DNA of 10,983 nucleotides, from NCBI RefSeq assembly GCF_937881195.1, contig NZ_CALGFC010000011.1:1-10983 (forward strand), read 5' to 3'. The notes under the pieces are model-generated. The model made no database searches and was not told the origin of the DNA. It saw only the letters and a program-made list of their open reading frames with translations. This document shows, one piece after another, positions 6,550 to 10,983 of this stretch. The stretch's first letter is position 1, and every line of letters starts with the position of its first letter. This DNA comes from an uncultured Methanobrevibacter sp. GTDB taxonomy: Archaea; Methanobacteriota; Methanobacteria; Methanobacteriales; Methanobacteriaceae. A program made the position numbers and the translations under genes.

Positions 6550-6697
6550 ATTTTTTATATATTTTAATAATAATTTTTTATTTTATTTTTTTTATAATAT
6601 TTTTTATTATATTAAAACTTTTTATAATATTTATAATATTTTTATAATATATTTCTTTATTATATTTTTTAATAATATGTTAAATTTTTTATAATAT
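6519..6697. repeat. Dispersed TTTTATAATA motifs upstream of ilvD
   Basis: The core TATAAT lies at 6523, 6543, 6593, 6623, 6632, 6643 and 6690. The first six are separated by about multiples of 10 bases, so they face the same side of the helix. The unit is a near-copy of the motif in the 3560-3703 array. Confidence 0.6.
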
Positions 6698-6785
6698 ATT
6701 TATATTTTTAACTACTTAACTTTTACAAATAATAATTTAATATAAAATATTTTGAAATTTCAAATTAATTAATTAATTAATTAAA

Positions 6786-6960
6786 AAGTAAAATAAAATA
6801 AAAAAAAATAAAATGAAAAAAATAAAATGAAAAAGATATTTATTCATAGTAATTAAATAAAAAAATTAAATTAATAGAAAATAAGAAGAAAAAGAAGAAA
6901 AAATAGAAAAGAAATTAAAATAGTAAAAATAACAAAAAGAAGAAAAATAAAAATAGAATA
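6786..6960 (-). terminator. U-rich 3' region of the cupin gene
   Basis: The plus strand is almost purely A and G with scattered T, so a minus-strand transcript leaving the cupin gene would be rich in U and UC runs such as TTTTTTCTTCTTTTT (near 6887-6903). Archaeal polymerase terminates on such U-tracts. No convincing hairpin is present. Confidence 0.45.
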
Positions 6961-7024
6961 ATGGGAATTAATAATAGAAATTAATAATATATTAATGTTT
7001 ACTTTAAATAACTGTTTTAAGAGA

Positions 7025-7351
7025 CTATTTTTCTGATTTTATCATTGTTAGTACCATCTTAAATTTTTCATTTGCAAACAAAGCATGAGGTTCATTTGCT
7101 GGCATTATAATGAGATCTCCTTTTTTTACAGTATTTTTATTACCTGAGATAGTAATTTCAGCTACACCATCAACTATTTGAACCATAGCATCAAAAGGAG
7201 CACTATGCTCACTTAGTCCTTGTCCTTTATCAAAAGCAAAGATTGTAACGGTGCCAACTTCTTTTTTAATAATTTCACGACTAACAACAGCTCCATCTTG
7301 ATAAGTAGCTAAGTCATCAATTTTAATTGGTTTACTTTTTAGATTATCCAT
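7025..7351 (-). CDS. Small single-domain cupin protein
   Basis: 108 residues forming one cupin beta-barrel of the cupin_2 type. Motif 1 spans about 43-62 (GQGLSEHSAPFDAMVQIVDG): His49 is kept, but the second His and the Glu of the classic HxH...E pattern are not, Asp54 perhaps substituting. Motif 2 is at about 78-91 (GDLIIMPANEPHAL) with Pro84 and His89. With only two clear His residues, metal binding is possible but weaker than in cupin enzymes. Such small cupins have no assigned reaction. The start is supported by AAAGGAG about eight bases upstream. It lies 189 bases downstream of hcp in the same direction and may respond to the same stress, though three repeats and a TATA-like element between them point to a separate promoter. 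Confidence 0.88.
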   Translation of the reverse strand: MDNLKSKPIKIDDLATYQDGAVVSREIIKKEVGTVTIFAFDKGQGLSEHSAPFDAMVQIVDGVAEITISGNKNTVKKGDLIIMPANEPHALFANEKFKMVLTMIKSEK

Positions 7352-7394
7352 GATTAATCTCCTTTAGACATAATAATTTGATTTAAGTTAATAT

Positions 7395-7408
7395 TAGATT
7401 ATAATTTA
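7395..7408 (-). promoter_or_regulatory. Candidate cupin promoter
   Basis: On the minus strand AAATTATAATCTAA (about 7395-7408) is TATA-like and sits so that initiation near 7377 would leave a leader of about 25 bases containing AAAGGAG. The whole spacer is TATA-like, so the exact element is uncertain. Confidence 0.3.
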
Positions 7409-7409
7409 A

Positions 7410-7525
7410 CTAATATAAAATATAATTAACTAATATATAATCTAAATAGCTAATATAAAATATAATTAATATATAATATAATAGCTAATATAAAATATAA
7501 TTAACTAATATATAATCCGAATAAG
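7410..7525. repeat. Three long direct repeats between hcp and the cupin gene
   Basis: CTAATATAAAATATAATTAA occurs identically at 7410-7429, 7450-7469 and 7485-7504. In the first and third copies it is followed directly by CTAATATATAATC (7430-7442 and 7505-7517); the second copy has lost about five bases there. Units are 40, 35 and about 40 bases long. The array fills the upstream region of the cupin gene and the 3' region of hcp. Confidence 0.85.
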
Positions 7526-7540
7526 TAATATAACTTACAA

Positions 7541-8848
7541 TTAACCTAATATTCTTTTAATATCTTCTTCTGGGTCGCCTATTGGAGTTAAATTATAGTT
7601 GTTAACTAAGAAATCAGCTATATCACCATTTACCCATGCTGGTAAAATAGGTCCTAAAAGCATATCTTTTTTGTTTAAAAAGAGTAAACTCCAGAATATA
7701 GCTACTGCTTTTTGTTCCATCCAACTTAAGACAATTGTTAATGGAAGATCATTTAACTCTAAGTCAAAAAGGTCAGATAATGCCAAAGCTATATCAACAG
7801 CTACAATCGCATCATTACATTGTCCAATATCTATAAGACGTGGGACCCCTTCAATATCTCCAAGATCCAAGTCATTGAACCTGTATTTACCACATGCAAG
7901 AGTTAATATCACTGTATCCTCTGGTAATTTTTCTACAAATTCTCTGTAATATCTAGCTTGTGGAAGTGGGCTATCACAACCCCCTACTAAGAAAAATCTT
8001 CTAATTTTTCCTGCTTCAACAAGTTCTTTAATTTTATCAGCTAGTGATAAAACAGTAGAAGCTCCAAATCCAGTGGTGATTGTTGGTTTATTTTCTTCTT
8101 CTTCAAGATCTCCAAGCTCAAGAGCTTTATTAATCAATGGTGTAAAATCATAATTATCAATTTGCATAATTCCAGGTAATTTTGCTACACCACTAGTAAA
8201 TATTCTATCAGAATAATCATCTTTTGGTAAAAGTACACAATTAGAAGTTCCCAATATAGCTACATTATAATTTGAAAAAGTTTTCTTTTGATCAAACCAT
8301 GGACCTCCAAGTTGACCAACTAAATGCTCATACTTTTTAAGTTCTGGATATCCATGTGCAGGAAGCATCTCACTATGAGTATAAATATTAATTCCTTTTC
8401 CTTCAGTTTGTTTTAAAAGTTCTTCAAGAGCTTTAAGGTCATGGCCTGTTACTAAAATACCTGGACCTTTTTTAGATCCTACTTCAACAACTTGTGGCTC
8501 GCTCTCCCCATAAGTTTCTATATGGGCTTTTTTAAGAAGCCTCATAACTTTTATATTAGCTTCACCAGCTTCAAGTCCTAAATTAATTAAGTCTTCAACA
8601 TCAAAATTTACATTAGTGAGAGTACTGTACATTCCTTTAGTTAAAAACTCATCTATAGTTTCATCTCTATAACCTAATTCGTTTGCTTGGTAATTATAAG
8701 CACTTATTCCTTTTATAGAATAAATTAAATTATCTTGTAGTCTAGCCACAGTTGGAACTTTTCCACATACTCCTCTTACATCACATCCTGTTCCTTTTGC
8801 TGTTTGAGAACATTGATAACAAAACATATCGAGTGGTTTATTTGCCAT
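7541..8848 (-). CDS. hcp: Hybrid-cluster protein (hydroxylamine/NO reductase), short class III form
   Basis: Cytoplasmic Fe-S protein that reduces hydroxylamine in vitro and, in bacteria, nitric oxide; it protects anaerobes from nitrosative stress. The N-terminal cubane ligands are Cys10, Cys13, Cys22 and Cys28 (C-x2-C-x8-C-x5-C). All expected hybrid-cluster ligands are visible: His136 (TGHDLKALEELL), Glu160 (THSEMLPAHGYPEL), Cys204 (GTSNCVLLPKD), Cys291 (GGCDSPLPQARYY, the persulfide position), Cys319 (LACGKYRF), Cys344 (IGQCNDA) and Glu378 with Lys380 (SWMEQKA). At 435 residues it lacks the roughly 110-residue helical bundle of the ~550-residue enzymes, as in the archaeal/thermophilic class III, so this is not a truncation. 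AGGAGG precedes the start. Its reductase partner Hcr is not in the window. Confidence 0.96.
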   Translation of the reverse strand: MANKPLDMFCYQCSQTAKGTGCDVRGVCGKVPTVARLQDNLIYSIKGISAYNYQANELGYRDETIDEFLTKGMYSTLTNVNFDVEDLINLGLEAGEANIKVMRLLKKAHIETYGESEPQVVEVGSKKGPGILVTGHDLKALEELLKQTEGKGINIYTHSEMLPAHGYPELKKYEHLVGQLGGPWFDQKKTFSNYNVAILGTSNCVLLPKDDYSDRIFTSGVAKLPGIMQIDNYDFTPLINKALELGDLEEEENKPTITTGFGASTVLSLADKIKELVEAGKIRRFFLVGGCDSPLPQARYYREFVEKLPEDTVILTLACGKYRFNDLDLGDIEGVPRLIDIGQCNDAIVAVDIALALSDLFDLELNDLPLTIVLSWMEQKAVAIFWSLLFLNKKDMLLGPILPAWVNGDIADFLVNNYNLTPIGDPEEDIKRILG

Positions 8849-8889
8849 AATTTTTCCTCCTTAAAATCTACATCAATTCAGTTTCTAAT

Positions 8890-8924
8890 TATTTATATTT
8901 ATGTCCTAATTTTTATATTTAGGA
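8890..8924 (-). promoter_or_regulatory. hcp promoter with inverted repeat around the TATA element
   Basis: On the minus strand two TATA-like elements occur: AAATATAAAAA (about 8910-8920) and AAATATAAAT (about 8891-8900), giving leaders of about 41 or 22 bases. TCCTAA (8904-8909) and TTAGGA (8919-8924) form an inverted repeat that brackets the first element with a 9-base spacer. A protein bound there would block TBP, so this is a candidate repressor operator. Confidence 0.45.
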
Positions 8925-9163
8925 TCTATATCTATTAAGGGATTTAGTACAAAATTTTGTTTTATTTTCCGGAATTTTAATTTAAATTTCTGTATTTTAG
9001 ATAAATTTTTGAATATAGAGCAAATATTGGGTAATAACAAATGAAAGCAATTTCTTTAATTTATGTATTTACTGAAATTTACCCTTACTATAATCTTGTT
9101 TGAAATTGTATATATAATTTTTGTAACTTTTTATGGGTAAAATGTTACATTAAAGCTTGGATA

Positions 9164-9240
9164 AATAAAAAAGAAGAAATAAAATAAATAGATATTAATA
9201 AAAAAGAAGAAATAACAATAAGCAGATTTTAATAAAAAAG
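9164..9240. repeat. 33-34-bp direct repeats, U-rich on the minus strand
   Basis: AATAAAAAAGAAGAAATAA occurs at 9164-9182 and 9197-9215 (19 identical bases, 33-base spacing), and AATAAAAAAGA starts again at 9231. On the minus strand these read as T/C-rich runs past the end of the TrmB-like gene and may act as backup termination sites. Confidence 0.65.
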
Positions 9241-9426
9241 ATTAAATAATGGTAATTATATTTCTATTTAAACTTTTTTTACTATAATAAAATCAATTTT
9301 TTAAAAAATTTACACTTGAAATCGATGTCTGAATATAATTAAATTATACTAAAAAAGAATAAATTCTAAATTAAAATAATAAAAAATTTAAAAAAATGAG
9401 CTCGAAAAAAGATTTAAAGTATATTT

Positions 9427-9476
9427 AAAAAAAGAATAAATAAAAAAAAGAATAATTAAAAAATATTTTAATTATT
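9427..9476 (-). terminator. Terminator of the TrmB-like gene
   Basis: On the minus strand a perfect 11-bp stem, AATAATTAAAA / TTTTAATTATT (9451-9461 and 9466-9476) with a 4-base loop, is followed by runs of eight T (9442-9449) and seven T (9427-9433). It begins about 30 bases after the stop codon. The stem is all A/T, so the U-tracts probably matter most. Confidence 0.6.
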
Positions 9477-9506
9477 TAAAAGACTGAATAAGATATTCAT
9501 TTGGTT

Positions 9507-10310
9507 TTATTTTCTTTTTTTGGTTTTTTGCTTATTTAATTTCATTTTTTTATTTAATATGTTAAAAAAACGATCATCGTAATTTTTAGCTATATCTTCA
9601 TATTGATTCCATACCCCAATTGCAGAACTTGGAACAACATTCTTATTTTTGCCAGAAAATTTAGAAAAAATATGAATCATCTCAACACTATCCCTAACAA
9701 TTAGATTAACAAAAGGAATATCTGCTTTTAAAATATTAACTCCAGAATCTTCAAATTCAGCTAAGACATCAATTTTTTTGTCATCAATGTAACAATGATC
9801 AGCAGCTAAAATATTCACTTCTATGCCTTTTTTTAATAGATTTTTAAATTTATCTTTTAAAAAATCAGATTCCCCTTCAAATAGAAATCCCATTCGAATT
9901 GAAACTGTTGATTTAGCCCGTGAGATAATTTCAAGTTCTTTTTTTATAATTCTATCTGTACCATGAATTAACCAGATTGGTGCAGGTATTTTAGAGAGTT
10001 GACTTTCATAAGCATAATTTAGATTCATCTCAGTTTCTTCAAGCTCATCTAGAATCTTTTGTTTATATCTTCTGAAAACATCAGATGGAGGGACAATATT
10101 ATATTTTAATGGCCTTCCTCTCTCAATTTCAATAAAACCTTTACTTGATAATGATTTCAATACATCATAAATTTTTGTTCTTGGAACATTAGAATTAAGA
10201 CTAATCTCTGTTGCAGTTCCAGAAATCATATAAGTCATGGATAAGTATACCATAGATTCATAAGTAGATAATCCTAATTTTTTAAGAGAATCAATAGTTT
10301 TATTTTTCAT
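9507..10310 (-). CDS. TrmB-family transcriptional regulator
   Basis: 267 residues. An N-terminal winged helix covers about 9-75: LGLSTYESMVYLSM (12-25) is the typical TrmB opening, NVPRTKIYDVLKSLSSKG (41-58) is the recognition-helix region, and FIEIERGRPLKYNIVPP (59-75) the wing. A predicted helix at about 78-106 would mediate dimerisation. The C-terminal part (about 110-255) resembles the PLD-like TrmB effector domain, ending in the family-like IGVWNQYEDIAKNYDDRFFNIL (231-252), then a lysine-rich tail. Family members bind DNA near promoters and often sense sugars or metabolites; the ligand here is unknown. It lies upstream of hcp in the same direction but 658 bases away with a terminator between, so co-transcription is unlikely. 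An 11-bp inverted repeat in front of it may be its own operator. The ribosome binding site is weak (GGGAT). Confidence 0.9.
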   Translation of the reverse strand: MKNKTIDSLKKLGLSTYESMVYLSMTYMISGTATEISLNSNVPRTKIYDVLKSLSSKGFIEIERGRPLKYNIVPPSDVFRRYKQKILDELEETEMNLNYAYESQLSKIPAPIWLIHGTDRIIKKELEIISRAKSTVSIRMGFLFEGESDFLKDKFKNLLKKGIEVNILAADHCYIDDKKIDVLAEFEDSGVNILKADIPFVNLIVRDSVEMIHIFSKFSGKNKNVVPSSAIGVWNQYEDIAKNYDDRFFNILNKKMKLNKQKTKKRK

Positions 10311-10340
10311 ATTATCCCATTAGTAATTAATTATGATATT

Positions 10341-10380
10341 TTTATACTATTATATTAAATTAACTAATCAATAGTATAAA
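10341..10380. promoter_or_regulatory. Inverted repeat in the TrmB-like gene promoter
   Basis: TTTATACTATT (10341-10351) and AATAGTATAAA (10370-10380) are a perfect 11-bp inverted repeat with an 18-base spacer, 30-70 bases upstream of the start codon. It lies just downstream of a good TATA box (10388-10395), around the expected start site, the usual place for autorepression. Inverted repeats of this length do arise by chance in DNA this AT-rich. Confidence 0.45.
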
Positions 10381-10385
10381 TAAAG

Positions 10386-10400
10386 ATTATATAAAACAAT
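10386..10400 (-). promoter_or_regulatory. TATA box of the TrmB-like gene
   Basis: On the minus strand ATTGTTTTATATAAT (10386-10400) closely matches the archaeal box. Initiation about 25 bases downstream, near 10365, gives a leader of about 55 bases. A weaker TATA-like element nearer the gene (about 10335-10346) would give an almost leaderless transcript. Confidence 0.5.
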
Positions 10401-10456
10401 TATATATATTGATATAAAAAAGTCTAGATTATTATCTAAATTTATTCAAAACATTG

Positions 10457-10509
10457 ATTTAAACATATTTTTATTGAAAATATTTTACAGTTGCAATATA
10501 TGTTTAAAT
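10457..10509. repeat. 12-bp inverted repeat with structured loop
   Basis: ATTTAAACATAT (10457-10468) and ATATGTTTAAAT (10498-10509) pair perfectly across 29 bases. Inside, ATTG (10473-10476) can pair with CAAT (10494-10497), and AAAATATTTT (10477-10486) is self-complementary. It lies about 150 bases upstream of the TrmB-like gene. It could be a distant operator, a hairpin RNA or a relic of a small element. Confidence 0.5.
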
Positions 10510-10605
10510 TATTTAATATTTAATGAAAAAGCTGAAGATTATACCTTTAAAAAAAATTGTCAACCATTTTAGTTTACTATTATATAATTTATTTTGTATA
10601 ATGAT

Positions 10606-10642
10606 TTTTACTATAATTAATGATTAGTTTTACTATAATTAA
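10606..10642. repeat. TTTTACTATAATTAA direct repeat pair
   Basis: The identical 15-mer occurs at 10606-10620 and 10628-10642, 22 bases apart, i.e. about two helical turns. A related GTTTACTATTATATAATT precedes it near 10572-10590. Confidence 0.6.
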
Positions 10643-10918
10643 ATTTATAAGTGAATTTTTATATAGATTATTACTTAATTAAACAAAATAAATAGTAGTA
10701 AAAATAAAATAGTTATGAGTACATTTATAAAATATTTTTTTTGAAAATAAAATTTTTATTTGAAATATAATTTTTATATGAATATAAATTATTAAGAATT
10801 TTATATGAATAAAAATTATTATAGAATATTAAATTAGATGATATAAATAAAAACTATTAGATATATATGATATAATAATGTTAATTATAAAAAAATATTT
10901 ATAAAAATTAGTTAAAAA

Positions 10919-10983
10919 ATATTAATTTAAAATATTAATTTAAAATATTAATTTAAAATATTAATTTAAAATATTAATTTAAA
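10919..10983. repeat. Perfect 13-bp tandem array running off the right edge
   Basis: ATATTAATTTAAA is repeated five times without a single change from 10919 to the last base. The true length is unknown because the window ends inside the array. Perfect identity suggests recent expansion. Confidence 0.9.

Larger units (their letters stand above)
6479..7024. other. Non-coding AT-rich spacer between cupin and ilvD
   Basis: No coding sequence was found. The right part (about 6786-6960) is purine-rich on the plus strand and serves as the U-rich 3' region of the cupin gene. A TTAA/AATT microsatellite occupies about 6763-6784. The left part (6519-6697) holds repeated TTTTATAATA motifs that include the ilvD promoter region. 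Confidence 0.7.
8849..9506. other. Non-coding spacer between the TrmB-like gene and hcp
   Basis: No credible gene was found. The left third holds the hcp promoter region with an inverted repeat (8904-8924). A somewhat less AT-rich middle part (about 8930-9160) contains GGGTAA/TTACCC motifs, a TGTAAC/GTTACA inverted repeat (9122-9149), and a 20-codon frame at 9041-9103 with no ribosome binding site. Three 33-34-bp repeats (9164-9240) and the terminator of the TrmB-like gene (9427-9476) complete it. Confidence 0.65.
10311..10983. other. Non-coding right-edge spacer
   Basis: No coding sequence was found on either strand. It contains the promoter and inverted repeat of the TrmB-like gene (10341-10395), a second 12-bp inverted repeat (10457-10509), a pair of TTTTACTATAATTAA repeats (10606 and 10628), AT-rich imperfect repeats (about 10745-10830), and the 13-bp tandem array at the edge. 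Confidence 0.7.

Noticed and set aside
6763..6784. TTAA/AATT microsatellite
   Set aside because: Simple AT slippage in an AT-rich spacer; nothing suggests function.
7522..7537. TAAGT/ACTTA inverted repeat after hcp as a terminator
   Set aside because: Only a 5-bp stem and no T run follows on the minus strand.
7599..7949. 116-codon plus-strand open frame
   Set aside because: Antisense to hcp and explained by its codon use.
7541..8848. Possible truncation of hcp, since 435 residues is shorter than the ~550 of well-studied forms
   Set aside because: All cluster ligands are present and the missing part matches the helical bundle absent from class III proteins.
9041..9103. 20-codon frame starting MKAISLIY in the spacer upstream of hcp
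   Set aside because: No ribosome binding site, no clear promoter and too short to judge; kept only as part of a finding on the region.

Overview
The window reads as archaeal chromosome from a very AT-rich methanogen of the Methanobacteriales, most likely Methanobrevibacter or a close relative. The evidence is an archaeal (S26B, Ser-His type) signal peptidase, a TrmB-like regulator, a short 'class III' hybrid-cluster protein, TATA boxes close to the archaeal consensus (TTTATATA with purine-rich BRE) rather than -35/-10 promoters, and Shine-Dalgarno motifs of GGTG/GGAGG type. The genus is inferred from gene content and composition only.

Layout, left to right. A non-coding left edge (1-335) carries a hairpin/U-tract terminator and a consensus TATA box pointing out of the window. 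argS (336-2150, minus) is followed by a 474-bp divergent spacer. A two-gene plus-strand cassette (2625-3330), a DUF4258-like protein overlapping a DUF2283 protein, looks like a toxin-antitoxin pair. A convergent spacer (3331-3777) holds an array of AT motifs repeating every ~10.6 bp and the terminator of the signal peptidase gene (3778-4200, minus). A 622-bp spacer with 18-bp and 24-bp direct repeats precedes ilvD (4823-6478, minus). After another AT-rich spacer come a small cupin gene (7025-7351, minus) and hcp (7541-8848, minus), separated by three copies of a 20-bp repeat. A TrmB-like regulator gene (9507-10310, minus) follows upstream. The right edge (10311-10983) is non-coding and ends in a perfect 13-bp tandem array that runs off the window.

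Functionally, argS (translation), the signal peptidase (secretion) and ilvD (valine/isoleucine synthesis) are independent housekeeping genes with their own promoters and terminators. hcp and the cupin may form a small nitrosative/oxidative stress group, and the TrmB-like protein upstream could regulate itself or that group. No mobile element, CRISPR array, rRNA or intact tRNA was found. The most unusual content is the small overlapping gene pair and the organised repeats in almost every spacer. Because the DNA is so AT-rich, short inverted repeats must be treated as weak evidence; the ordered tandem arrays are harder to explain by chance.
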